Positions 1 to 8,775 are shown, counted from the first letter of the stretch. The stretch: DNA of 64,000 bases from Bacteroidota bacterium (GCA_018266735.1 JAFDZT010000004.1:987973-1051972); one strand, 5' to 3'. The notes: generated by a model not told the origin, from the letters alone. Numbers and translations: made by a program.

Positions 1-640
1 ACGGCTCGATGTTCGCCGTTGGAATTCCAAGTTTCGCGCCACGTCCGTCTCCGCGCACCACCGTTCCCGAGATCGAGTACGGTCTGCCGAGCATTCGATG
101 TGCCGCTTCCACCTCGCCGCCTTTCAACGCTTGCCGGATCTTCGTGCTGCTCACGGTGATACCGTTGCAGTCGAGAGGTCCGACGGTCTCGAGCTCGAAT
201 CCGAGCTGCGGTCCCAAGCGCTTCAGCAGCTCTTCATTGCCGCCACGATCTTTTCCGAACATGTGATCGTGACCAATGAAGAAATGCCGTGCGCCGATTC
301 TGGCGATCAACTCTCGCACGAAGGTCTCGGCCTCGGTGGCAGCGAACTCCTTGGTGAACGTGACGATGACCGTGACATCCACACCTTGTGCAGCGAGCAA
401 TGCACAGCGTTCGTCGATCGTGGTGAGCAACTCCACCGGTTCGCGTCCTGCCTTCGCCAACACGATCTGCGGATGCGGATCGAAGGTGACCACCACCGTT
501 CGCTCTCCGTGTGCGTCGGCAACGGAGCGCATGCGATGCAAGATGCCTTGATGTCCGCAGTGCACACCGTCGAACGTGCCGACCGTGATGGCCGTGCGTT
601 CGTCGAACGTTACTGCGTCGTTGTCACGAATGATCGTCAT
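1..640 (-). CDS. ribF: Bifunctional riboflavin kinase/FMN adenylyltransferase, partial (C-terminus off window)
   Basis: Makes FMN from riboflavin and then FAD. The visible 213 residues are the N-terminal FAD synthetase (nucleotidyltransferase) domain: the motif VGTFDGVHCGHQ lies near residues 19-30, followed by VTFDPHP, IGHDHMFGKDR and the SSTKIRQAL motif. Near the window edge the riboflavin kinase domain is just starting (residues RGAKLGIPTAN). The rest of the kinase domain lies beyond base 1, so no stop is visible. The ATG overlaps the truB stop as ATGA (637-640), which suggests translational coupling as the last gene of the rimP-nusA-infB operon. The truB-ribF order is common in bacteria. 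Confidence 0.95.
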   Translation of the reverse strand, partial: MTIIRDNDAVTFDERTAITVGTFDGVHCGHQGILHRMRSVADAHGERTVVVTFDPHPQIVLAKAGREPVELLTTIDERCALLAAQGVDVTVIVTFTKEFAATEAETFVRELIARIGARHFFIGHDHMFGKDRGGNEELLKRLGPQLGFELETVGPLDCNGITVSSTKIRQALKGGEVEAAHRMLGRPYSISGTVVRGDGRGAKLGIPTANIEP

Positions 641-1380
641 ACCACCGCCGCCACGTTGAGTGCGTTGATCGCCTCGCCAACCTGTTCGACGCGGACAGCA
701 TCGTCCACGGAATAGGTGCCAATGCGTGTTCGACGTAATGCATACGCATATCCTCCGCAACCAAGCAAGGCACCAAGATCTCGCGCGATGGAACGGATGT
801 ACGTTCCCTTCGAGCAATGCACAGTGCACGTCACGTATGGGAGATCCACAACAACATTCGTGATGCTATGGATCGTGACCACACGAGGCTTCGGTGTGAA
901 GGTCTCGCCATTGCGGGCAAGGTCGTACTGACGTCGGCCTCCATGTCGAACCGCGGCGAACGCAGGCGGAACCTGTTGAATGGTCCCGACAAAGGTGCGC
1001 AGGGCGGCAAGGATGGTGTCCGTGTCGACGTCGACGGAAGGTGTTACCACCACTTCGTCGCTGCCGCGGTCGTCTGTGGCCGTTGTCGCACCGAGTTTGA
1101 TCGTCACGTCGTACGCTTTCTCTGCGTCCTGAAACGACTCGATGCTCTTCGTGGCCTTTCCGAAACACAGGATCAACAGGCCTGTGGCCAGTGGATCGAG
1201 CGTGCCGGCGTGACCGACCTTCTTGATCTTCGTACGACCGCGAAGCTTGGCAACGCAGTCGAACGACGTCCAATTCTCTTCTTTGTCAATGAGCGCAACG
1301 GCACCGTTGGTGCGAGCTTCTTCCAACCACGTCGCCATGTCGCCGATCGTTCGGGTTGACAGAACGACGTGATCACTCAT
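637..1380 (-). CDS. truB: tRNA pseudouridine(55) synthase TruB
   Basis: Converts uridine 55 in the T-loop of tRNAs to pseudouridine. The 247-residue protein carries the family motif GHAGTLDPLATGLL, with catalytic Asp at residue 62, and downstream KAYDV and CSKGTYIRSIARDLG motifs typical of TruB. It is on the short side because there is little or no C-terminal PUA domain. The first 20 residues precede the conserved core, and Met15 is a possible alternative start. It overlaps rbfA by 8 bases upstream and ribF by 3-4 bases downstream, so it is a coupled member of the operon. Confidence 0.97.
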   Translation of the reverse strand: MSDHVVLSTRTIGDMATWLEEARTNGAVALIDKEENWTSFDCVAKLRGRTKIKKVGHAGTLDPLATGLLILCFGKATKSIESFQDAEKAYDVTIKLGATTATDDRGSDEVVVTPSVDVDTDTILAALRTFVGTIQQVPPAFAAVRHGGRRQYDLARNGETFTPKPRVVTIHSITNVVVDLPYVTCTVHCSKGTYIRSIARDLGALLGCGGYAYALRRTRIGTYSVDDAVRVEQVGEAINALNVAAVV

Positions 1381-1750
1381 GATCGTCTCCGGGGTCTTCT
1401 CCGGGATCGGCCGGTTTCACACGATCGATGAGTTCATGGATGCGTTGTGCGCGATCCAGCGAGTCATCCACGTAGAAGCGCAACTGCGGCGTATATCGCA
1501 GATTCAACGTGCGGGCGATGTGCGAGCGCACACGTCCTGCCTCGTGCTCTTCGATGTACGACACCACTTCTGTGGGCGACACCTTTCCTCCGAACACGCT
1601 GATATAGACCCGCGCGAGTTGAAGGTCCGGCGACATCCGCACTTCCGTGACGGTGATGAAGCCTGCCGACAGATCATCGGCGATCGTTTTCAAAGGACCC
1701 GCCAGCGCTTTCGTGATCTCGCCGGCGACCCGTTCTGTTCGTATTGACAC
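1373..1750 (-). CDS. rbfA: 30S ribosome-binding factor A
   Basis: A 125-residue KH-fold 30S maturation factor that acts late in small-subunit assembly and in cold adaptation. Visible hallmarks are the start MSIRTERVAGEI, the central TVTEVRMSPDLQLARVYISV segment and the C-terminal LRYTPQLRFYVDDSLDRAQRI. The tail is acidic (PADPGEDPGDDHE). It lies 24 bases downstream of infB and overlaps truB, the standard infB-rbfA-truB order. Confidence 0.96.
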   Translation of the reverse strand: MSIRTERVAGEITKALAGPLKTIADDLSAGFITVTEVRMSPDLQLARVYISVFGGKVSPTEVVSYIEEHEAGRVRSHIARTLNLRYTPQLRFYVDDSLDRAQRIHELIDRVKPADPGEDPGDDHE

Positions 1751-1774
1751 GTGTTCCTCCCGATAGCAAGGCTA

Positions 1775-4700
1775 TCAGGTGAGTTTGCGTTTGATCTCGA
1801 CGGTCTTGTACGATTCGATGATGTCGCCAACTTCAAGGTCGTTGAAGCCGTTCACACCAACACCGCACTCGTAACCGGTGTCCACCTCGCGCACGTCGTC
1901 CTTGACGCGCTTGAGGGACGCGAGTGTTCCCTTATAGATCTCGAAGCCATCGCGAAGGATGCGCACCTTATCGTTCCGTGTGATCTTGCCGTTGGTGACA
2001 TAGCAACCTGCAATGGTACCAAGCTTGCTGATCTTGAAGATGGCGCGTACTTCCACCGTTGCCGTGATCTCTTCCTTGAGATCGGGCGAGAGCAGACCTT
2101 CGAGGGCGGCTTGAACTTCGTTGATACAGTCGTAGATGATCGAATACAGTCGGAGTTCGACCGATTCTGCCTCGGCGATCTTGCGTGCCTGTGTGGACAC
2201 GTTCACCTGGAAGCCGATCACAATGGCGTCGGAAGCCGATGCCAGCATGATGTCGCTTTCGGTGATCGGACCAACGGCTGCATACAGGATGCGAACCTTG
2301 ACCTCTGCCGTGGAGAGCTTTTGCAGCGAGTCGGACAGTGCTTCCACCGAACCGCTCACGTCGCCCTTGACCACGAGACGCAATTCCTTCACGCCGCCAA
2401 CAGAGATCTGTGCCGAGATATCGTCCAATGTAACGTGACGCATTCCCTTGAGGAGCTGTTCCCGACGGAGCTGCTGGCGCTTCGTTGCGACTTCGCGTGC
2501 TTCCGAATCGGTGTCCATCTGCACAAGAATATCGCCGGAGTATGGCAGACCATCGAAGCCGGTCACCTGACATGGCATCGACGGACCCGCAGTTTCCATG
2601 CGGTGTCCACGCTCATCGGTCATGGCACGCACGCGTCCGGCGAACTGACCGCAGACGAAGATGTCGCCAACCTTGAGCGTTCCCTTTTGGACGATGACCG
2701 TGACCACGTTCCCGCGACCCTTGTCGACGTGCGCTTCGATCACCGTTCCGCGTGCATTGCGATCAGGATCGGCCTTGAGTTCAAGTATGTCGGCTTCGAG
2801 AAGGATCTTCTCCAGAAGCGTATCGACATTCAATCCTGTCTTCGCCGACAGTTCGATGCATTGCGTCTTACCGCCCCACTCTTCGATGAGCACGCCGTGG
2901 GTCGAGAGTTCTTGCTTGATGCGATCCGGATTTGCATCCGGCTTATCGATCTTGTTGATGGCCACAACGATTGGCACGTTCGCCGCCTGTGCGTGCGAGA
3001 TGGCCTCGATCGTCTGTGGCATGACGCTATCGTCGGCAGCCACGACGAGCACCACGATATCCGTGACCTGTGCACCGCGAGCACGCATAGCCGTAAAGGC
3101 CTCGTGACCCGGCGTATCGAGGAATGTGATGCTGCGTTTGTCGGGCAGTTCAACACGATAGGCACCGATGTGCTGTGTGATCCCACCGGCTTCGCCGGCA
3201 ACCACACTGGCCTTGCGGATGTAGTCCAGCAGCGATGTCTTTCCGTGATCGACGTGACCCATGATGGTCACGATCGGCGGACGGTGCTGCATCGACTCTT
3301 CTGAATCTTCATCCTCGTCCACGTCCTGCACGGCCACGTCGTCCATGAATTCCACTTGGTATCCATAGTCGCCGGCGATCAGGGTGATCGTGTCCTTGTC
3401 CAGTCGCTGATTGATCGACACCATCAGACCGAGACCCATACACTTGAGAATGATCTCCGGTGCTGTCACGTTCATCAGGTTGGCGAGGTCTGCCGTTGTC
3501 ACGAATTCGGACAACTTCAGGATCGTCGACTCGCGCGCCATCTCTTCTTGTCGGATGGCCTCCTTCCCTTCACGGATCTCACGGCGCAGGCGCTGCATCT
3601 TCTTCTTCGAGCCGCCACCGGATTCTTCCATGCCGGAAAGTGTTGCACGAATGGCGCGTGTCACGTCGGAGTCGGAGAACTGCTCCTTCATCCCCTTCGT
3701 GTTCTTGCGCTTCTTATCGTCCTTCTTCTTTGCTGTTGAGGTTGCCGGCTTCTTCGGAGGACCGAAGCGCGACGTTGATGCACCGCCACCGGTCGACGAT
3801 CCGCCACCCGGACGGTTCAGCCCGCCGGCCGATGATCCAGCGATCGCATCGCCGATCGTGGCACGTCCACCGCCACCACGTTGCGGACGTTCACCGCCGC
3901 CACCGCTGCGTTGTTGCGGCTGTTGCGGGCGGGGAGCTGGTTTCGGCGCGAGATCGATCTTGCCCAATACCGTCAGGCCCTTGAGCTTCACGCCTGTGCC
4001 CGGCTCGTACTGCACTTCGATCACACCCTTGCGCTTCTTCTTTTGCTTGGGTCCTTCTTCGGCCTCTGCCGCATCAGCTGCAGGAGCGGTCGCGTCGGCC
4101 GTGCCTTCGGGAGCCGTGGCCGTTGCTTCGGCATCGACTGCCGGAGCAGCCGCGACGGGCGCTTCGGGAACAACGACCTCTGCCACAGGTGCAACCGGTT
4201 CTTCCACCACGGCAGCGACAGGGGTCGGCGCAGGTGCGGGAGGGGCAGAAGGAGGCGGGGCCACGGGAGGAACTTCGGCCGCCTTCGGCTTCTTGGGTCC
4301 GCCCAGGTCGATCACCGTTCCAACGGCCGGACCTGGTCGCTCCGGCTCTGCCGGAGCAGGAGCCGGTGGCTCTTCGGCTGCCTTCACGGGTTCGGCCGCG
4401 ATCGGCGCAGGTGCCACGTCGGGCACCACGTCGGCAGGAGGCGCAACCGTTGGAGCCGCCACCTCTGCGTCTGCCGTTGCCGGCTTCGCCGAGGCGGGAG
4501 CTTCTGCTGCTGCCTGTTCTGGGATCACGCCGTCGTGGGTCTCTTCGAAGGACTCGATGGACACACTGTTCCCTTGCTCATGCAAGGTCTTGCGGAGGCC
4601 TCGTTGGCGCTCTACTTTCTCTCGCTGCTTTTCGGCATGCTTGAGTTCTTTGGAGAACTTCTCGGTCACAAGGTGGACCATCTCGTCCGTTAGGACGGAC

Positions 4701-4816
4701 GTAGCCTTGTTCTCGACCTTGAAGCCTTTCGAAACAAGGAATTCAACGATGGCATCACGACCAATGTTGATCGTGCTCGCGACCTTGAAAAGTTTTGTTC
4801 CTGTAGAAGCTGACAT
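1775..4816 (-). CDS. infB: Translation initiation factor IF-2
   Basis: GTPase that brings initiator tRNA to the 30S subunit and promotes subunit joining. The 1013-residue protein has an N-terminal IF2_N helical domain (residues 1-50). A long low-complexity linker rich in Ala, Pro and Glu follows (about 90-250), then a basic Gly/Arg-rich stretch (about 290-400). The GTPase core starts near 510: G1 GHVDHGKT near 518, DTPGHE, and NKID. Domains II-IV follow to the C-terminus. The N-terminal linker is long and repetitive compared with typical IF-2. It starts 18 bases downstream of nusA. Confidence 0.98.
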   Translation of the reverse strand: MSASTGTKLFKVASTINIGRDAIVEFLVSKGFKVENKATSVLTDEMVHLVTEKFSKELKHAEKQREKVERQRGLRKTLHEQGNSVSIESFEETHDGVIPEQAAAEAPASAKPATADAEVAAPTVAPPADVVPDVAPAPIAAEPVKAAEEPPAPAPAEPERPGPAVGTVIDLGGPKKPKAAEVPPVAPPPSAPPAPAPTPVAAVVEEPVAPVAEVVVPEAPVAAAPAVDAEATATAPEGTADATAPAADAAEAEEGPKQKKKRKGVIEVQYEPGTGVKLKGLTVLGKIDLAPKPAPRPQQPQQRSGGGGERPQRGGGGRATIGDAIAGSSAGGLNRPGGGSSTGGGASTSRFGPPKKPATSTAKKKDDKKRKNTKGMKEQFSDSDVTRAIRATLSGMEESGGGSKKKMQRLRREIREGKEAIRQEEMARESTILKLSEFVTTADLANLMNVTAPEIILKCMGLGLMVSINQRLDKDTITLIAGDYGYQVEFMDDVAVQDVDEDEDSEESMQHRPPIVTIMGHVDHGKTSLLDYIRKASVVAGEAGGITQHIGAYRVELPDKRSITFLDTPGHEAFTAMRARGAQVTDIVVLVVAADDSVMPQTIEAISHAQAANVPIVVAINKIDKPDANPDRIKQELSTHGVLIEEWGGKTQCIELSAKTGLNVDTLLEKILLEADILELKADPDRNARGTVIEAHVDKGRGNVVTVIVQKGTLKVGDIFVCGQFAGRVRAMTDERGHRMETAGPSMPCQVTGFDGLPYSGDILVQMDTDSEAREVATKRQQLRREQLLKGMRHVTLDDISAQISVGGVKELRLVVKGDVSGSVEALSDSLQKLSTAEVKVRILYAAVGPITESDIMLASASDAIVIGFQVNVSTQARKIAEAESVELRLYSIIYDCINEVQAALEGLLSPDLKEEITATVEVRAIFKISKLGTIAGCYVTNGKITRNDKVRILRDGFEIYKGTLASLKRVKDDVREVDTGYECGVGVNGFNDLEVGDIIESYKTVEIKRKLT

Positions 4817-4834
4817 AATTCCTGAGGCTGTTGA

Positions 4835-6298
4835 TCATTCTTCCGACGTCATCGGTTCCTCGTCTCCGGGAACCACTTCTTCTTCCATGCCACCTTCCGC
4901 CTCGCCTTCGTCTGCGGCGAACACTTCCGGTGTGTCTTCGGCATAGCTTTCTTCCAGACCGATGTCTTCGCTCTCCGCTTCGGGCTCCCACGCTTCGAGG
5001 GCTGCCACGTACCGGTTGTCTTCGGGCTCGTCGAATTCATCAAGGATGATGCGACGGACCTCCGCGATCTTCTGCTTGCTGATACCAGGGAGGCGCAGCA
5101 AGACATCGGGGCCTGCTTCAAGGAATTCACGGGCCGTGTCGATACCACTTGCGATCAAGAGATCGTAGAGGGCGCGACCAAGCTCATCGCGGAATTCGAT
5201 GAGTTCAATGTCTTCGGCACCTTCCTTCACCAGCGACAGCGAGTAGCCGGTGAGCTTCGATGCGAGACGTACATTCTGTCCGTTCTTGCCAATGGCAAGC
5301 GATACCTGATCGTCCGGCACGATCACCGTTGCCTGCCGTGTTTCCGGCGCAATGGTGATGTCGCGCACCTTCGATGGCGACAGTGCTCGTGCGATGAAGA
5401 GTCTCGGATCTTCGGTGTACTCGATGATATCGATGTTCTCGTTGTTCAATTCACGCACGATGGCATGAATGCGGATGCCCTTCATTCCAACGCAGGCGCC
5501 AACGGGATCGACGCGCTCGTCGAACGACGTCACGGCCACCTTTGCGCGCTCACCGGGCTCACGTGCAATGGCACGGAGTTCGATGATGCCGTCGTAGATC
5601 TCGGGGATCTCTTGTTCGAACAAGCGGGCCAAATACGTATCGTCCGAGCGCGACAGGATGATGTCCGGCAATCCGGTGGCACCACCTGTGCGACGTACTT
5701 CCTTGATGATGGCCTTCACTTGCTGATTCTTCTTCAAGCGCTCGTTCGGGATCTGCTCTTCGCGTGGCAACCGCATCTCGATCTTGTTGTGCATCACGAG
5801 AATGTTGTTCGGACGCACTTGATAGATCTCGCCAATGATCACTTCGCCAACACGCTTCGCATACTCGTCGTAGATGTTGTCCTTCTCCACGTCGCGAATA
5901 CGCTGGTTGAGCGTTTGAATGGCTTGGGCGATCAGACGGCGACCGAAACTGTCGGCAATGTTCTCGAGCGTGATCTCTTCCAGGTATTCTTCGCCGATCT
6001 CGATCGGTTCGCCCGTAATGGCGATCACGTCTTCGAGAGAGATCTGCGTCTCCGGATTCTCGACCTCTTCGACCACTTCCCGCATCAGGTAGATCTCGAT
6101 GTCGCCCTTCTCCATGTTCACGATGATGTCGAAGTTGGCTTCAAGGCCATACTTCTTCTTCACCATCAACGAGAGGGTCTCTTCGACGATCCCTTGCAGG
6201 AGGTCGCGATCGATCGCTTTCTCACGGGCCATCTCATTGAAGGCCTCGATGATCAGCTTCTTATTATCGACTTTCGGCTTGACTTTTCTGCGTGCCAT
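4835..6298 (-). CDS. nusA: Transcription termination/antitermination protein NusA
   Basis: Binds RNA polymerase and modulates pausing, termination and antitermination. The 487 residues contain the N-terminal RNAP-binding domain (about 1-125), an S1 domain (about 130-200, GEVIIGEIYQVRPNNILV), and tandem KH domains (about 220-345, with VGACVGMKGIRI and LAIGKNGQNVRLA). A helix-hairpin-helix-like segment follows (LRLPGISKQKIAEVR). The last 60 residues are strongly acidic (EEEVVPGDEEP), a lineage-type tail. It sits 16 bases after rimP and before infB. NusA regulating its own operon through the leader hairpin at 6807-6828 is plausible but inferred. Confidence 0.98.
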   Translation of the reverse strand: MARRKVKPKVDNKKLIIEAFNEMAREKAIDRDLLQGIVEETLSLMVKKKYGLEANFDIIVNMEKGDIEIYLMREVVEEVENPETQISLEDVIAITGEPIEIGEEYLEEITLENIADSFGRRLIAQAIQTLNQRIRDVEKDNIYDEYAKRVGEVIIGEIYQVRPNNILVMHNKIEMRLPREEQIPNERLKKNQQVKAIIKEVRRTGGATGLPDIILSRSDDTYLARLFEQEIPEIYDGIIELRAIAREPGERAKVAVTSFDERVDPVGACVGMKGIRIHAIVRELNNENIDIIEYTEDPRLFIARALSPSKVRDITIAPETRQATVIVPDDQVSLAIGKNGQNVRLASKLTGYSLSLVKEGAEDIELIEFRDELGRALYDLLIASGIDTAREFLEAGPDVLLRLPGISKQKIAEVRRIILDEFDEPEDNRYVAALEAWEPEAESEDIGLEESYAEDTPEVFAADEGEAEGGMEEEVVPGDEEPMTSEE

Positions 6299-6314
6299 AA
6301 CGATCAGTCGTTGA

Positions 6315-6791
6315 TTACCATTTCAGGATTACTCTTGCTTCTTTGATGTCGGCAGCCGGTATCACTACCTGCTCCACGACCTTCTTCTTCGTTGTTGGGG
6401 GCTGCACCGTGAGGCCTTCGTCGGCCACGTCCGTGAGCTTGCCTTCCACTGCCGTTCCGTCCGCTCGGATCACGCGAACCGAGCGCCCGATGCTCTTCGA
6501 AAGTTGCCAGAGGAACTTCACGGGAGCGTCGGCACCGGGTGAAGACACATCGACCGCCCGTAGGCGGCCGTACCATTCGTCGTTTTCCAAGCGTTCGTCG
6601 AGGCCGGCGGTGACGCCCTTGCATTCCTCGTGCGTCACACCGTTGGGTGCATCAATGAACAGGTCCAGGATCAACTGGTCTCGCTGCCCTCTGATCTGCA
6701 CATCGATGGACGTAACTCCATTTGCTGCACAGACTTCGTCTATGGTGGCCCGTATGTGCTCGGGCAATGGATTCGTCAACGATATCACCAA
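6315..6791 (-). CDS. rimP: Ribosome maturation factor RimP
   Basis: Required for 30S subunit maturation. The 158-residue protein has the RimP N-terminal domain (VDIQIRGQRDQLILDLFID-like core, then THEECKGVTAGLDERLE) and the conserved YGRLRAVDVSSPGADAPVKF, where family members have LEVSSPG. The C-terminal SH3-like domain ends in ADIKEARVILKW. There is no ATG: the frame opens with TTG at 6791 followed by GTG at 6788, and an in-frame stop lies just upstream, so one of these two rare codons is the start. First gene of the operon. Confidence 0.93.
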   Translation of the reverse strand: MVISLTNPLPEHIRATIDEVCAANGVTSIDVQIRGQRDQLILDLFIDAPNGVTHEECKGVTAGLDERLENDEWYGRLRAVDVSSPGADAPVKFLWQLSKSIGRSVRVIRADGTAVEGKLTDVADEGLTVQPPTTKKKVVEQVVIPAADIKEARVILKW

Positions 6792-6806
6792 CGGCTAGGT
6801 ATCAAC

Positions 6807-6828
6807 AAAAAATGGGCAATCCGCCCAT
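6807..6828 (-). terminator. Intrinsic-terminator-like hairpin in the leader of the rimP-nusA-infB operon
   Basis: Read on the minus strand, a perfect 6-bp stem (ATGGGC / GCCCAT, 6812-6828) with a 5-base loop is followed at once by a run of six T (6807-6812). It lies between the candidate promoter (6844-6851) and the rimP start (6791), and no minus-strand gene lies upstream that it could terminate. This layout fits a transcription attenuator. In the plus direction there is no T tract. Confidence 0.65.
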
Positions 6829-6843
6829 CCTCCTTACCAGCCA

Positions 6844-6851
6844 CGAATATA
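6844..6851 (-). promoter_or_regulatory. Candidate -7 promoter element for the rimP operon
   Basis: On the minus strand the octamer reads TATATTCG, matching TAnnTT(C/T)G, a form of the Bacteroidetes -7 box (TAnnTTTG). It is 53 bases upstream of rimP and 15 bases before the leader hairpin. No convincing -33 element was identified. Confidence 0.5.
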
Positions 6852-6883
6852 GGAAGAAATCCACATAGGTGAAACCGTTTTCG

Positions 6884-6891
6884 TAGTTTCG
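6884..6891 (+). promoter_or_regulatory. Candidate -7 promoter element for gcdH
   Basis: The octamer TAGTTTCG matches TAnnTT(C/T)G and lies 44 bases upstream of the gcdH start, in the divergent region shared with the rimP operon. Confidence 0.45.
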
Positions 6892-6935
6892 CTGTTCAGG
6901 CGGACAACACCATTCAACCCTTACGGATAGCGGCC

Positions 6936-8102
6936 ATGGCCTTCCAACACCCAGACTATTTGAACATCGATGAACTTCTGACCGACGAGGAGAAACTGGT
7001 CCGTCAAGCCGTTGGCGACTTCGTCGACAATGAGGTGCTCCCCATTATCGAACATCACGCTCGCCAAGGGTCGTTTCCGATGCATTTGGTCGAAAAAATG
7101 GCCGAAATGGGCGTATTTGGGGTCACTTTGCCCACAGAATACGGTGGAGCGGGCCTGAACAACATCTGCTATGGTCTTGCCATGCAGGAGCTCGAGCGCG
7201 GCGATTCAGGCGTTCGCTCCTTCGCCTCGGTTCAAAGCTCCCTTGTGATGTACCCCATCTATACGTACGGCTCCGAAGAGCAACGTCGCAAGTGGCTTCC
7301 CCGCCTGGCTGCCGGGAAGGCCATCGGATGCTTCGGTCTTACCGAGCCCGACGCCGGATCGAACCCCGCCGGCATGGTCACCAATGCCAAGAAGATCGAC
7401 GGTGGCTTCCTCCTGAATGGCGCCAAGATGTGGATCACCAACGGCACCTTGGCCGATGTGGCCGTTGTCTGGGCCAAGCTCGACGGCGTGGTCCGCGGCT
7501 TCCTGGTCGAAAAGGGTATGAAGGGCTTCACGGCCCCCGAAATGAAGGGCAAGCACTCCCTTCGCGCCTCGGTCACCTCAGAACTGGTCTTCCAAGACGT
7601 GGAGATCCCCGAAGCGAACCTCCTTCCGGGGGTGGAAGGGTTGAAGGGACCGTTGGGCTGTCTCACGCAAGCCCGGTATGGTATCTCCTGGGGCGTGATC
7701 GGCTCGGCCATGGCCTGCTACGATTCGTCCCTCAACTATGCCAAGAGCCGCATCCAATTCGGCAAGCCGATCGCCGGCTTCCAGCTCACGCAAGAGAAGC
7801 TGGTCTATATGATCAACGAGATCACCAAGGCACAGCTCCTCTGCTGGCGCCTCGGCAAGATCAAGGACTCCGGCAACATCCGCCCACAACAAGTGTCGAT
7901 GGCCAAACGCAACAACGTCGAAATGGCCCTCAACATCGCCCGCATCGCCCGCGAGATCCACGGTGCCAATGGCATCCTGGATGAATATCCCGTGATGCGC
8001 CACGCCGCCAATCTCGAATCGGTGAAGACCTACGAAGGCACGCACGAAATGCACACGCTGATCATCGGACAGGATATCACAGGGATCCAGGCGTTCAGCT
8101 GA
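6936..8102 (+). CDS. gcdH: Acyl-CoA dehydrogenase, glutaryl-CoA dehydrogenase type
   Basis: FAD enzyme that oxidises and decarboxylates glutaryl-CoA to crotonyl-CoA in lysine and tryptophan breakdown. The 388 residues span the whole acyl-CoA dehydrogenase fold: helical N-terminal domain, middle beta domain (GCFGLTEPDAGSNPAGM, then WITNGTLADVAVVWAK), and C-terminal domain. The GCDH-like features are QARYGISWGVIG and the catalytic-base motif YEGTHEMH with Glu near residue 367. The ending IGQDITGIQAF also resembles known GCDHs. It is monocistronic by layout; its stop is followed at once by a GTGGGACAC repeat array. Substrate is assigned from family resemblance; a related acyl-CoA dehydrogenase remains possible. 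Confidence 0.88.
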   Translation: MAFQHPDYLNIDELLTDEEKLVRQAVGDFVDNEVLPIIEHHARQGSFPMHLVEKMAEMGVFGVTLPTEYGGAGLNNICYGLAMQELERGDSGVRSFASVQSSLVMYPIYTYGSEEQRRKWLPRLAAGKAIGCFGLTEPDAGSNPAGMVTNAKKIDGGFLLNGAKMWITNGTLADVAVVWAKLDGVVRGFLVEKGMKGFTAPEMKGKHSLRASVTSELVFQDVEIPEANLLPGVEGLKGPLGCLTQARYGISWGVIGSAMACYDSSLNYAKSRIQFGKPIAGFQLTQEKLVYMINEITKAQLLCWRLGKIKDSGNIRPQQVSMAKRNNVEMALNIARIAREIHGANGILDEYPVMRHAANLESVKTYEGTHEMHTLIIGQDITGIQAFS

Positions 8103-8103
8103 A

Positions 8104-8156
8104 GACACGGAGTGGGACACTAGCGTGGGACACTTCGTGGGACACTTCGTGGGATT
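8104..8156 (+). repeat. Short GTGGGACAC tandem array downstream of gcdH
   Basis: Three perfect GTGGGACAC nonamers and a broken fourth (GTGGGATTC), separated by linkers TAGC, TTC and TTC and preceded by GACACGGA. This is the same repeat family as the large array at 10691-10964. It runs directly into a copy of the dispersed element at 8157-8215, the same array-then-element order seen on the left of the S23 cassette. Confidence 0.9.
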
Positions 8157-8215
8157 CTTGATTCGTTGATTGGATCCTGTATTCTTGATCATGTATTCTC
8201 TTCCGATCTCTTCGC
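8157..8215 (+). repeat. Dispersed intergenic element (GATTCTGTATTCTTGAT family), copy 1
   Basis: About 59 bases resembling the inverted-repeat arm at 10980-11036: shared words include CTTGATTC, GATTGGAT, CTGTATTCTTGAT and TCTCTTCCGAT. It ends three bases before the DinB-like start codon, so it forms most of that gene's leader. Confidence 0.8.
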
Positions 8216-8217
8216 CT

Positions 8218-8706
8218 ATGCTCTTCCCCGAATACTACGCCCGCTACGTCAGCCACGTTCGTGGTGATGTGTTCGACATGCTGCAACAGCAAGTGGATGA
8301 GTGCGCCACGTACCTCACGCTGACGGAGGAAGTGGCCATGCACCGCTATGCGCCGGGCAAATGGAGTGTGAAGGAGTTGCTTGGACATCTATGCGACACG
8401 GAGCGTGTGTTCGCCTATCGTGCCCTGATGTTCGCACGCGGAAGTACGGATCCGATCCCAGGTTTCGAGGAGAATGAGTTCGTCAAGGCGGCAGGGTTCG
8501 ATCGTCGCACGGTGTACGACATCGTTTCCGAACTGCACAGTGTGCGTGCATCCAACCTTGCATTGTTCCAGTCGTTCACCGATGCCGACATGCTCAAAAC
8601 CGGCATTGCGAACGGACAGGCCATCTCCGTGAATGCCATCGTGTACATCGTGGCCGGACATGCCTTCCACCATGCCACCATCCTCCATGAGCGCTACCTT
8701 GTTTGA
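8218..8706 (+). CDS. DinB-family (DUF664-like) four-helix metal-binding protein
   Basis: A 162-residue protein of the DinB/YfiT superfamily, compact four-helix bundles that often bind a metal through three histidines and in some members act as thiol-dependent transferases. Visible signatures are GKWSVKELLGHLCDTERVFAYRAL (first His) and the C-terminal AGHAFHHATILHERY (two further candidates). I chose Met at 8218, at the start of the conserved fold. Upstream in-frame codons (8191, 8170) lie inside the dispersed repeat. The exact reaction is unknown. Confidence 0.8.
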   Translation: MLFPEYYARYVSHVRGDVFDMLQQQVDECATYLTLTEEVAMHRYAPGKWSVKELLGHLCDTERVFAYRALMFARGSTDPIPGFEENEFVKAAGFDRRTVYDIVSELHSVRASNLALFQSFTDADMLKTGIANGQAISVNAIVYIVAGHAFHHATILHERYLV

Positions 8707-8737
8707 AACGGCGAGAACACTCGGACCGATTTTGCTG

Positions 8738-8745
8738 TAATTTCG
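8738..8745 (+). promoter_or_regulatory. Candidate -7 promoter element for kup
   Basis: TAATTTCG matches TAnnTT(C/T)G, 49 bases before the kup start. It abuts the terminator-like hairpin starting at 8746. Confidence 0.4.
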
Positions 8746-8775
8746 AACGCCCTGCTCAGCGGGGCGTTGTTGTTT
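8746..8775 (+). terminator. Terminator-like hairpin between the DinB-like gene and kup
   Basis: AACGCCC (8746-8752) pairs with GGGCGTT (8762-8768) and is followed by TGTTGTTT. It lies 40 bases after the DinB-like stop and 20-50 bases before kup, so it most simply ends the DinB-like transcript. An effect on kup expression cannot be excluded. Confidence 0.55.

Noticed and set aside
1751..3304. 517-residue antisense frame over infB
   Set aside because: Antisense of the IF-2 GTPase region; no features of its own.
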